This document shows, piece after piece, positions 16,801-24,218 of a stretch of DNA of 64,000 nt; within the stretch, counting starts at the first letter, position 1; each line of letters opens with the position of its first letter. Made by a program: the position numbers and the translations under genes. The notes below the pieces were generated by a model. The model searched no databases and was not told the origin of the DNA. It saw only the letters and a list, made by a program, of their open reading frames with translations. The DNA comes from an uncultured Selenomonadales bacterium (GTDB lineage Bacteria; Bacillota; Negativicutes; Selenomonadales; Selenomonadaceae), in the NCBI GenBank assembly GCA_947304355.1, contig CAMZAX010000006.1, positions 31,376-95,375 on the forward strand. The letters are read 5' to 3'.

Positions 16801-17074
16801 ATATTTGAAACTCGTCCCCGAAAATATTACCGTCACGTTCACGGACATTCACTTTTCCAAGCGGCAAGGCGAAAGCATAACCGTCCACCTGGAACGTCCC
16901 AACGCCAACGGCTTCGACATCGCCGAATACGTTTTGCCCGTTTGCTACTGCAAAAAATGCATGGGCTTCACCGAGGACGAGGAATATAAGTTGCGGCGGT
17001 TCGTCGAGAGAAACAGCCCGTTGATTTGGGAAATCGCCCGCGAGGACGGTGAGATCGTTGCCGATATTGTTTGA
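16790..17074 (+). CDS. Hypothetical protein paired with a DUF4160 protein
   Basis: 94 residues from TTG 16790 (AGGAGG eight bases upstream). Not recognised with certainty. It has a Cys pair in VLPVCYCKKCMGFTEDEEYKL, perhaps a metal or structural site, and an acidic end (WEIAREDGEIVADIV). The next gene starts inside its last codons, an arrangement like small two-gene toxin-antitoxin-type modules in which DUF4160 proteins occur. Its start region is duplicated upstream. Confidence 0.68.
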   Translation: MRHEYLKLVPENITVTFTDIHFSKRQGESITVHLERPNANGFDIAEYVLPVCYCKKCMGFTEDEEYKLRRFVERNSPLIWEIAREDGEIVADIV

Positions 17075-17315
17075 GCTCTACGGTTACAAAATTTTCTTTT
17101 GGTCGAACGAAAACAACGAGCCGATTCACGTTCACGTTGCCAAGGGCAAGCAATCCGCCAACGCCACAAAAATTTGGCTGCCCGCCGAAAGCAATCCTGT
17201 CGTCGTGCACAACAAAAGCCGCATTCCGCAAAAAGATTTGTCACGACTTTTAAAAGTCGTCGCGCAAAATCGTGACACGATAATCGCTCGTTGGTATGAT
17301 TATTTCGGCAAGTGA
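17049..17315 (+). CDS. DUF4160 domain protein
   Basis: 88 residues. The opening ILFELYGYKIFFWSNENNEPIHVHVAKG matches the DUF4160 pattern (short strand, then a PxHxHV motif). Such genes are usually paired with a second small gene in presumed toxin-antitoxin-like modules; the biochemical role is not known. GTG 17049 overlaps the upstream gene by 26 bases; TTG 17058 is an alternative start. Confidence 0.78.
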   Translation: MRSLPILFELYGYKIFFWSNENNEPIHVHVAKGKQSANATKIWLPAESNPVVVHNKSRIPQKDLSRLLKVVAQNRDTIIARWYDYFGK

Positions 17316-17328
17316 GGAGGAATTTTTT

Positions 17329-18324
17329 ATGAGTGAAGTTGTATTGCATTACACCCGCGCAGGTCACGTCGAAAACATTCATCGCGGCGACGTGGCAGCG
17401 GTCAACTGCAAGGGCGAAGTCGTCGCGGCGGTCGGCAACGCGCATCTGCCAATGTTCTGGCGTTCGGCGGCGAAGCCCTTTCAAGCGTTGCCTTTTGTGA
17501 AAAACGGCGGGCTCGAACGCTACAACATAACCGAAGAGGAACTTGCGTTGCTCGTCTCCAGTCACAGCGGCGAAGAAAATCACGTCGCGCTTGTTCGCGG
17601 AATTCTTGCTAAGTTGGGTCTCGACGAATCGGTTTTGGATTGCGGCGTCGTGCGACCAATGAGCGGCAAGGCGTTCAAAAAAATCATCTCGGCGGGCGAA
17701 AAAGTCTTGCCCGTGCACAATCCCTGCTCCGGCAAACATTCGCAGATAATCGCGCTGTCAATGATGCTCGGCGTCCCCTACCAAGGCTACACGCAACCCG
17801 AACACGACGCGCAGAAAATTATCTTCAAGCATGTGGCAATGGCGTCGCGTATGCCCGAAGACAAGCTCGAAATCGGAATCGACGGTTGCGGCGTGCCCGT
17901 GTTCTACCTGCCGATTTACAACATGTCGCTCGCCTATGCGCGCCTGTCGACGCCCGCAAAAGGCGATTGGGGCGAATACGAACTTGCCGCGACGAAAATT
18001 CGCGACGCAATGAGCCGCTACCCGCAAGTCTTGTCGGGCAACGGTCGAATCGATTTGGCGGTCTCGGAAGTCACGGGCGGCAGGATTATCGCGAAAATCG
18101 GCTCGGACGCTGTTTATTGCCTTGCTGTCAAGGACGGCGACTTGGGTATCACGTTCAAGATTGAGGACGGTTCTTACGCGGCAGTTACGCCCATGACGAT
18201 CGCCGTGTTGAAACATCTGGACTTGCTCAGCAAAGACGAAGCGGCGGAGCTCGATAAAATGTTCCCGCCCGTGCTGAAGAATCATCGCGGCGAAATTATC
18301 GGCACAATCGAAACTGTCTTTTAA
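17329..18324 (+). CDS. Asparaginase (asparaginase II family)
   Basis: 331 residues. Resembles the Rhizobium etli type thermolabile L-asparaginase family rather than the E. coli AnsA/B fold: opening VVLHYTRAGHVENIHRGDVAAV, then FWRSAAKPFQALP with the catalytic Ser-Lys style motif, SSHSGEENHVALVRGIL, and the NPCSGKHSQIIAL block with its Cys/Lys. It hydrolyses asparagine to aspartate and ammonia. ATG 17329 has GAGGAGG nine bases upstream. Confidence 0.87.
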   Translation: MSEVVLHYTRAGHVENIHRGDVAAVNCKGEVVAAVGNAHLPMFWRSAAKPFQALPFVKNGGLERYNITEEELALLVSSHSGEENHVALVRGILAKLGLDESVLDCGVVRPMSGKAFKKIISAGEKVLPVHNPCSGKHSQIIALSMMLGVPYQGYTQPEHDAQKIIFKHVAMASRMPEDKLEIGIDGCGVPVFYLPIYNMSLAYARLSTPAKGDWGEYELAATKIRDAMSRYPQVLSGNGRIDLAVSEVTGGRIIAKIGSDAVYCLAVKDGDLGITFKIEDGSYAAVTPMTIAVLKHLDLLSKDEAAELDKMFPPVLKNHRGEIIGTIETVF

Positions 18325-18353
18325 TTGAAAAGTCAAGCCGTCTATGCTAAACT
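18325..18353 (+). promoter_or_regulatory. Promoter of birA
   Basis: TTGAAA (18325-18330), 17-base spacer, TAAACT (18348-18353), just after the asparaginase stop. Confidence 0.55.
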
Positions 18354-18372
18354 TTTATGCGAGGTGACGAAT

Positions 18373-19353
18373 ATGCGAAAGACGACGATTGTTGAAATGT
18401 TGAGGAATGCGGGGGAAAATTTTATTTCGGGTGAGAGCATCGCCGGAGAGTTGGGCATTTCCCGTACCGCTGTCTGGAAACATATTCAGGCACTTCGCGA
18501 CAGCGGCTATGAGATTCTCAGCCGTGAGCGTCGCGGCTACAAGCTCAAAGACGCGCCCGACTTGCTTTTGCCCAGCGAAATTCAAATCGGGCTCGACACC
18601 GAAATTGTCGGCAAGGAAATGAATTATTATCCTTCCGTCGACTCGACCAATCGCGTCGCAAAAAAGCTGGCGTATCACGGCGCGGCGGACGGCGCAATCG
18701 TCGTCGCCGAGGAACAGACCGGCGGCAAAGGGCGGCTCGACAGAAATTTCTTTTCGCCGCGCGGCAAGGGCATTTGGTTTTCGGTCATCTTGCGCCCGAA
18801 CTTTCTGCCCAAGGACGCGCCCAAGTGCACGCTTATGGCGGCGGTCGCCGTCGCCGAGGCAATGACGCGTTTTAAGTTCAAGCCCGAAATCAAATGGCCG
18901 AACGACATCATGCACGACGGTCGCAAGCTCGTCGGCATCTTGACGGAAATGACGGGCGAAATCGCCAAGATAAGTTACATGGTAATCGGCATCGGCATTA
19001 ACGTAAATATCAGCCGCGACGAATTCCCCGAAGACCTGCGCGGCATTGCAACTTCCCTGTGCGAAATGAACGGCGGCGAGGAACTTTCCCGCGTGTATCT
19101 GCTCCGCGCTGTGCTTGAGGAGTTCGACAAGTTTTATCGCGAAGTCACGGCGTCGGGCTTCGACAAAGTTCTTGCGCGTTGGAAAAAGTACAACTTCACG
19201 CTCGGCAAAAATGTTCGCGTCATATCGGCAAGCGACGGCAGTTTTTTCACAGGCAAGGCGATTGATTTGAATCACGACGGCGCGCTTGTCGTCGAAACGG
19301 CGAACGGCTTGCAGACAGTCTACGCGGGCGACGTTTCCATTCGACAGACTTAA
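18373..19353 (+). CDS. birA: Biotin-protein ligase / biotin operon repressor
   Basis: 326 residues. Winged helix at residues 1-60 (GESIAGELGISRTAVWKHIQALRDSGYEI) makes this the bifunctional repressor form. The ligase core has GGKGRLDRNFFSPRGKGIWFS (biotinoyl-AMP loop, a variant of GRGRRGRxW), then KWPNDIMHDGRKLVGILTE (lysine and ATP site), and an SH3-like C-terminal domain (FFTGKAIDLNHDGALVVET). It charges acetyl-CoA carboxylase-type carriers with biotin. ATG 18373 follows GAGGTGA. Confidence 0.95.
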   Translation: MRKTTIVEMLRNAGENFISGESIAGELGISRTAVWKHIQALRDSGYEILSRERRGYKLKDAPDLLLPSEIQIGLDTEIVGKEMNYYPSVDSTNRVAKKLAYHGAADGAIVVAEEQTGGKGRLDRNFFSPRGKGIWFSVILRPNFLPKDAPKCTLMAAVAVAEAMTRFKFKPEIKWPNDIMHDGRKLVGILTEMTGEIAKISYMVIGIGINVNISRDEFPEDLRGIATSLCEMNGGEELSRVYLLRAVLEEFDKFYREVTASGFDKVLARWKKYNFTLGKNVRVISASDGSFFTGKAIDLNHDGALVVETANGLQTVYAGDVSIRQT

Positions 19354-19389
19354 AGCGTGACGACAGGCTGAAAAGTTTTTGGCAAAGAG

Positions 19390-19421
19390 AATCCCTCAAC
19401 CTGCGCGGGCGAGGGATTTTT
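19390..19421 (+). terminator. Terminator after birA
   Basis: AATCCCTC pairs with GAGGGATT, then T5. Confidence 0.7.
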
Positions 19422-19438
19422 GATTCGGAGGAATTTTT

Positions 19439-20785
19439 TTGAACACACGCGATATTGACATGCTGCGCGGCTCGTTGTGGGACAAGATAATTTTGTTCGC
19501 CCTGCCGCTTGCGTTGACGGGCGTCATGCAACAGCTTTTGAACGCGGCGGACGTCGTGACGCTCGGCAAATTCGTCGGCAAGCACGCAATGGCGGCGGTC
19601 GGCAACAACATTTCGATGGTCGGGCTTATCGTCAGCCTGCTCATGGGCTTGAGTCTCGGCGCGAACGTCGTCATTGCCCAAAACATCGGCGCGAACCGAA
19701 TCGACAGAGCGCACGCGGCAGTTGGCACGTCATTCGTCCTTGCGACGGCGGCGGGCATTTTTTTCTGCGCGGTCGGAGAATTTTTGGTCGCGCCGATTTT
19801 TTATTTCCTTGAGGTGCCGCCAAGCGTCGTGGACATGGCAAAAACGTATCTGCGAATTTTTTTGCTGGGTCTGCCGGCAATGAGCCTGTACAACTTCCAA
19901 GCGGCGATATTCCGCAGCAAGGGCGACACGCGCACGCCGTTGATTGCGTTGGCGATTGCAAGCGGCGTCAATATCGTGCTGAACCTGCTGTTCGTCCTGC
20001 AATGCGGTTGGGGAATCGCGGGTGTGGCGGCGGCGACGGTCATTGCCAACGTCGTCAGCGCGCTTATCATGTTCCGCGCCCTGCTGAAGGCGGACGGCGT
20101 CATAAAGCTTGACTTCAACGCGTTGCACGTCGACAAGGCGGAGCTGTTTGAAATCGTGCGAATCGGCTTGCCGGCGGGCGTCCAAGGCATGGTTTTTTCG
20201 CTGTCGAACTTGCTGATTCAAGCGGCGATAAATTCACTCGGCGCGGACGCAATGGCGGCTTCGGCGGCGGCGTTCACGATTGAGATTAACGTTTTCTGCG
20301 TCGTCAACGGCTTCGGGCAGGCGGCGACCACTTTCGTCGGGCAAAACTACGGCGCGGGCAACTTGCCGCGTTGCAAGCGGGCGACGTGGGTTTCCATGGG
20401 CTTGAGTGCCATTTTCATGCAAACGCTCTGTTGCGTGATTCTGTTCTTTGCCGAAAATATTTTGAGCCTGTTCAACAGCGACCCCGAAGTCATACGGCTC
20501 GGCGTGATTCGCCTGTGGTATATCGTCGCGCCGGAGCTGATTAACGTCTTCATGGAGGGCTTGTCGGGTGCTCTGCGCGGCTACGGCATTTCGCTTACGC
20601 CCGCCGTGATTACGTTGGTGTGCGTGTGCGGCGTGCGCGTTGCGTGGGTCTTCACGGCGTTCGCGCACATCCCGACTTACGCGACGCTCATGGCGGTCTA
20701 CCCGATAAGTTGGTTTATGACGGCGCTCGTGCTTGTCGCGGCGTATTTTTATCACATGAAACACCTTAAGCCCGCGCGCAGTTGA
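19439..20785 (+). CDS. MATE family efflux transporter
   Basis: 448 residues, twelve hydrophobic segments in two six-helix halves. MATE marks: opening MLRGSLWDKIILFALPLALTGVMQQ, ADVVTLGKFVGKHAMAAVG (with the usual D-x-x-x-x-G), and the second-half GFGQAATTFVGQNYGAGNLPRCKR, the family signature. It would expel drugs or metabolites with Na+ or H+. TTG 19439 follows GGAGG. The downstream retron promoter begins at its stop codon. Confidence 0.93.
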   Translation: MNTRDIDMLRGSLWDKIILFALPLALTGVMQQLLNAADVVTLGKFVGKHAMAAVGNNISMVGLIVSLLMGLSLGANVVIAQNIGANRIDRAHAAVGTSFVLATAAGIFFCAVGEFLVAPIFYFLEVPPSVVDMAKTYLRIFLLGLPAMSLYNFQAAIFRSKGDTRTPLIALAIASGVNIVLNLLFVLQCGWGIAGVAAATVIANVVSALIMFRALLKADGVIKLDFNALHVDKAELFEIVRIGLPAGVQGMVFSLSNLLIQAAINSLGADAMAASAAAFTIEINVFCVVNGFGQAATTFVGQNYGAGNLPRCKRATWVSMGLSAIFMQTLCCVILFFAENILSLFNSDPEVIRLGVIRLWYIVAPELINVFMEGLSGALRGYGISLTPAVITLVCVCGVRVAWVFTAFAHIPTYATLMAVYPISWFMTALVLVAAYFYHMKHLKPARS

Positions 20786-20815
20786 TTGACAAACTTATTT
20801 TCGCGGTGATACAAT
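20786..20815 (+). promoter_or_regulatory. Promoter of the retron
   Basis: TTGACA (20786-20791), 18-base spacer, TACAAT (20810-20815). The next 265 bases are non-coding and highly structured before the reverse transcriptase start. Confidence 0.75.
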
Positions 20816-20821
20816 GTTTTT

Positions 20822-21060
20822 GTCTTCGGAGAGACTTTCAGCGTTAATGCGCTAAAGAATTGTGTCTTTCCGGGCATAGAGGCGTTGATCAAACCTCTTA
20901 GCTGGAAGGCGCAAAAGGGCGCAAAAGGGTGCCTTCGGTGCCCTGGATTTGGGGTGGAAGGAAAGATTTGGAGGACTCCGATTCGTCGGCGTCCTCGTCA
21001 AAGCTCAACCGAATGACGATTCATCTTTTGTGGAGTGTCTTTAGCGACACGCCGCATTTT
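20822..21060 (+). ncRNA. Retron msr-msd non-coding RNA (candidate)
   Basis: Structured RNA between a strong promoter and the retron-type reverse transcriptase. A 9-bp end pairing, CGCUAAAGA (20850-20858) with UCUUUAGCG (21038-21046), has the position and length of the a1/a2 inverted repeats. Inside: an msr-like hairpin AGAGG...CCUCU (20878-20898); a stem GAAGGCGC/GUGCCUUC; an msd-like long hairpin with outer GAAAGAU/AUCUUUU arms (20961-21028) and an inner GAGGAC-u-CCGA UUCG UCGG-c-GUCCUC stem (20971-20995). The branching guanosine and exact msd end cannot be placed by eye. Confidence 0.72.
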
Positions 21061-21082
21061 GCTTTTATGGAGGTGTTGCGTC

Positions 21083-21919
21083 TTGCATATCGACCAATTC
21101 GCTGACGACATCAAAAAACTTCGCCCAAAATATGAAAAAATTTACATCCCGAAACGCGGCGGCGGCACTCGTGACATTTTCATTCCCGATAAAAAAACGT
21201 TGATCATTCAAAAGGCGATCCTTCGCGACATCGAAACCATTGCCGAATTCCCGCCGTGCGTCATGGCTTTTCGCAAAGGAACTTCTATCCTCGACAACGC
21301 AAAGGCTCACCTCGGCAACCCATACATGATTCGCTACGACATAATGAATTTCTTCGACACAATCGGCAAGGACAAAGTCAAGGACGAACTCAAACGGCGC
21401 AACGTCGACGCCTCACTGACCAAAATTATTTTGAAGTGGTGCTTCGGCGGCGGGCATCTTCCTCAAGGCGCACCGACCAGCCCGTTCTTGGCGAATCTCG
21501 TTTGCACCAACCTCGACAAAAGATTTTCCGCGATCGCTCAAATTCTCGGCGCGACTTACACTCGTTACGCCGACGACATCATCATTTCCGGCGGCAAGGA
21601 AATCGTCAAGTACCGCACGATTTTCAGGCGAATCATTCGCACCGAAAAATTTACAATCAACTACTACAAGACGCGCGTCACCGTCCTCGATTCGCATACT
21701 ACTCGACAAGACTATTCCGCCGAATGGTTCCGCAACAATCACATCGTAACGGGGCTTGCCGTCGCCGGCGACTCGGTCTCTGTCCGCGAAGCTTATCTCA
21801 ATGAACTTTGGCGCAAAATCCGTGACGGCGAAGATAACCCGTCCACGCGCGGGAAAATTTCTTTTGTGAACTTCATAACGCCGAATGAAGGCGCGAAAAT
21901 GTATCGACGCCTCAAATAA
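21083..21919 (+). CDS. Retron-type reverse transcriptase
   Basis: 278 residues from TTG 21083 (GGAGGTG seven bases upstream). Retron marks: NAKAH at residues 72-76 (the NAxxH retron motif), RYDIMNFFDTI, HLPQGAPTSPFLANL (125-139), catalytic RYADD (161-165), INYYKTRV, and VTG at 222-224. It would copy part of the upstream RNA into msDNA primed from an internal guanosine 2'-OH. No extra domain is fused. A terminator follows the stop, and no co-oriented effector gene is attached. DGR and group II intron RTs are less likely: no maturase domain, no intron RNA, no variable repeat. Confidence 0.88.
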   Translation: MHIDQFADDIKKLRPKYEKIYIPKRGGGTRDIFIPDKKTLIIQKAILRDIETIAEFPPCVMAFRKGTSILDNAKAHLGNPYMIRYDIMNFFDTIGKDKVKDELKRRNVDASLTKIILKWCFGGGHLPQGAPTSPFLANLVCTNLDKRFSAIAQILGATYTRYADDIIISGGKEIVKYRTIFRRIIRTEKFTINYYKTRVTVLDSHTTRQDYSAEWFRNNHIVTGLAVAGDSVSVREAYLNELWRKIRDGEDNPSTRGKISFVNFITPNEGAKMYRRLK

Positions 21920-21926
21920 ACAAAAA

Positions 21927-21957
21927 CCCCGTCGAATCAATCGGCGGGATTTTTTTT
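21927..21957 (+). terminator. Terminator after the retron RT
   Basis: CCCGTCGA pairs with TCGGCGGG around ATCAA, followed by T8. Confidence 0.8.
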
Positions 21958-21970
21958 ATTGGCGGACGAT

Positions 21971-22600
21971 TTACTTCAGCGCGGCGGTGAAAATTGATTT
22001 TCCCTTGTCGGCGTGCACGGAATACGTCACGAGCCCGCGTTCAGTCGTCCAATCGTAGGTGCCTTCGGTCGAAACTTCCTTGAGCATACGCAAATCGCGC
22101 ATGACTTCGCCGCGGTCTTCGGCGTCCAGTTCGGGGTTGAGCGTCGCAATTAAAAGCCCCAACACGTTAATGACTTGAAACGACTCGTCTTGATTTTGCG
22201 GCTCGGCGAAAAGTTTCAGCTCGGCGACTTTGCCTGCGTCGTCAAGCGTGCCTTCAAGCGTGAGTTTCGGCGCGAATTCGTGACGGAACTTTTTCCCGTC
22301 GACGACAAACGGCGCGTCAATCGCAACGCCAAGGTTGGGCGCAAGTCTCTGCGCGGCGGCGTTGAATTTTTCGCGGAAGGCTTCGGGCGTCGTGCGGACT
22401 TCAAAACTTTTGTCGCCGCCGAAAATGTTCAGGTTGCCCGCCGACATGTTCGCGTAGACGAAAAACGCACAGCACGCGACGGCAAGCACGACGTTGGTCA
22501 GCCTGTCGAAGGTCGAGTACTTGTACATGAAAAGCCAGCCCAACGGCGGCAGGAAAATCAGCAACGTTATCATCGCCGCGATTCTTATGTAGGATGTCAA
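21971..22600 (-). CDS. Membrane-anchored hypothetical protein
   Basis: 209 residues. Two N-terminal hydrophobic helices (IAAMITLLIFLPPLGWLFMY and NVVLAVACCAFFVYANM, residues 6-50) and a soluble C-terminal domain of about 150 residues beginning SFEVRTTPEAFREKFNAAAQ. I do not recognise the family; the soluble part reads as a small alpha-beta domain. It points toward the retron from the other side, with a terminator between, so it may be a resident gene rather than a retron effector, although two-helix membrane proteins are known effectors of some retrons. ATG 22600 has GGAGGTG upstream. Confidence 0.72.
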   Translation of the reverse strand: MTSYIRIAAMITLLIFLPPLGWLFMYKYSTFDRLTNVVLAVACCAFFVYANMSAGNLNIFGGDKSFEVRTTPEAFREKFNAAAQRLAPNLGVAIDAPFVVDGKKFRHEFAPKLTLEGTLDDAGKVAELKLFAEPQNQDESFQVINVLGLLIATLNPELDAEDRGEVMRDLRMLKEVSTEGTYDWTTERGLVTYSVHADKGKSIFTAALK

Positions 22601-22639
22601 ATTGCCACCTCCAAAAAAAAATCAGCCCGCCGAGCAATT

Positions 22640-22890
22640 TTATTCTTGTCTGCATGTTGTCTGCAGGGTTTTGGCGAAGACAGTCGCCGCCTCTTCCTGC
22701 ATTTCAGTGTGTTGTGAGAAAAGCAAATCGCCGCCACCGAGCGTGCAAATCAGCGAGACACTTTCGGCGGGGGCGGCAGGAGCTTCGCTTGACTTAGGAT
22801 ATGCCCGTTGTCTTCGCGGTAAATAGCGACATAACGTTCGCCGAATTGCTTTTCATTTTCGGCTTGCCGTGTTTGCCGGCGGCGCAATTA
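22640..22890 (-). pseudogene. Relic of a Tn916-type tyrosine integrase, C-terminal pieces
   Basis: Minus-strand fragments RRQTRQAENEKQFGERYVAI (frame a) then, after a frameshift near 22760, FSQHTEMQEEAATVFAKTL ending at the stop 22640. These correspond to the linker and the extreme C-terminus of conjugative-element integrases, with the HxxR-Tyr catalytic part missing between them. There is no start codon. The same ENEKQFG-type block occurs in the relic at 23685. Confidence 0.65.
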
Positions 22891-23118
22891 ACGTAACAGA
22901 TAATTAACCTGACTTAAGCCTAGCACTTCGCTGTGTATTGGTCAAGAAAAATTGTAACAAGAAAGGCTATGCCAAGCGTTTCTGAAAAGGCGTCAAATTA
23001 TTATTAAAAGAATGAGGACGAACGTGATTTTAAAAAACGCAGATAAAACCGGAATCCCTGTCACGAATCCTGCCGCAAGCCCGACGCCCGCAACCGGTGT
23101 TGCGTGTAAGTGAGATTT
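22891..23118. other. Intergenic remnant region
   Basis: About 230 bases between the integrase relic and the GIY-YIG relic. No open frame of protein-like character, tRNA or clear terminator was found; it is more AT-rich than the surroundings. Confidence 0.4.
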
Positions 23119-23406
23119 ATGCTATTATATATTAAACAGACACATCAATCGATTGAAAAGCGTTTCCCGCAACACATCCAAGCTGATTCGCCACTCGGTA
23201 AAGCAATGCAAGACTGCGGGCTTGAAAACTTCACGATTGAAGTTATAGAGGAGTGCGAAACGCCCGAACAAGCCAAAGAGCGCGAACGATTTTGGATTCG
23301 GGTTTTGAAAAGCAAAGTGCCCAACAACTACAATCGCACAAACAGCGGTAAAGGCGGCATTCATAAACAAAGACACACTTCCTTAGTAGAGGAGGTGCCG
23401 GCCTGA
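23119..23406 (+). pseudogene. GIY-YIG endonuclease relic lacking its N-terminus
   Basis: 95 codons beginning MLLYIKQTHQSIEKRFPQH, then GLENFTIEVIEECETPEQAKERERFWI and KVPNNYNRTNSGKGG. This matches the second half of a GIY-YIG nuclease domain (catalytic Arg/Glu region and the YN tail), but the GIY and YIG strands are absent. Such enzymes are carried by introns, phages or as free-standing homing enzymes. It is probably non-functional. Confidence 0.65.
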
Positions 23407-23648
23407 TGACAAAAATTCTTTCGTCGTTAAAGCCTCCTATTTACAAAAGGAAGAGGCGGAAAGACAGCGCGAAAACATGTCAGAGGGGCTGATTGTCGAA
23501 GGTTTATCGTGTCGACACAGACACAAGAATCAACTGCTCTAAAGACGCGCTCAACAACGGCAGAATCGTAAGAATAAAATTTCTCAGAGGGAAGTACAAA
23601 AACCGCGAAGGATACACCTACAGGAAATTTGTAGCGATAAGAAACTAA
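23407..23648 (+). pseudogene. Decayed coding remnant
   Basis: Protein-like stretches in different frames, such as FVVKASYLQKEEAERQRENM and then NNGRIVRIKFLRGKYKNREG ending at 23648, suggest a frameshifted gene following the GIY-YIG relic. Family not recognised. A terminator (23653-23678) closes the region. Confidence 0.4.
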
Positions 23649-23652
23649 AAAC

Positions 23653-23678
23653 CCCTCCACGGCGGAGGGAATTTTTTT
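23653..23678 (+). terminator. Terminator
   Basis: CCCTCC pairs with GGAGGG around ACGGC, followed by T7. Confidence 0.7.
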
Positions 23679-23693
23679 AAGCGGGTGATTCTA

Positions 23694-24218
23694 ATGGCGC
23701 AAGTCCGTGCACGATTCGGGATAACGAGCGAATCAATATCCCTTGCCGACTTCATGACGCATTGGCTGAACAACATCGTCGCGCTCAACGTCAAGCCGAC
23801 TTCAATGCAGATTTATCGGACGTTGTTCAAGAATCACGTCGCGCCTTATCTCGGCGAAGTCAAGGTACATGAATTAACCCCGGCAATGCTTGACGAATGG
23901 TTGAGAAAACTCCTTCGCGCAGGTTTGTCGCGGAATGTATTGTTGTCAACGCGTGCGCTTCTTTGCCATGCGCTGAACTACGCCGTCTACGAAAAGCAAT
24001 TCGGCGACAGTTGCGTCGCTATTTACCGCGAAGAGCCCCTGCCGTCGCTCGTCTCCGAAAAAGTCTTGTTGGTCTGCACGTGCAATGACGGGCAACCGGT
24101 AGCGCGATGGACGGTAATGCGCATTTTACATGCCTTCGGGCTAAATTCTCACTCTTTCCGTCATACGCATACTGCAGACGAAAGCGCAAATTACTCACTT
24201 GCGTTGAAGGTAACGTAA
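23694..24218 (+). pseudogene. Internally deleted tyrosine integrase
   Basis: An open frame of about 174 codons that is not a complete enzyme. Residues 1-105 are a good integrase N-terminal core-binding domain (SLADFMTHWLNNIVALNVKP, YRTLFKNHVAPYLGEVKVHEL, LSTRALLCHALNYAVY). It then jumps to YEKQFGDSCVAIYREE and HSFRHTHT, the HxxR box, so most of the catalytic domain with the first Arg and the Lys is deleted, and the final Tyr is missing. Ends in unrelated residues. A decayed Tn916-type integrase. Confidence 0.75.

Noticed and set aside
20786..21957. Diversity-generating retroelement or group II intron as the source of the RT
   Set aside because: No template/variable repeat, no accessory protein, no maturase or intron domains V/VI; NAxxH and VTG point to a retron.
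23694..24218. Functional integrase gene
   Set aside because: The catalytic domain is mostly deleted and the active Tyr is absent although the frame stays open.
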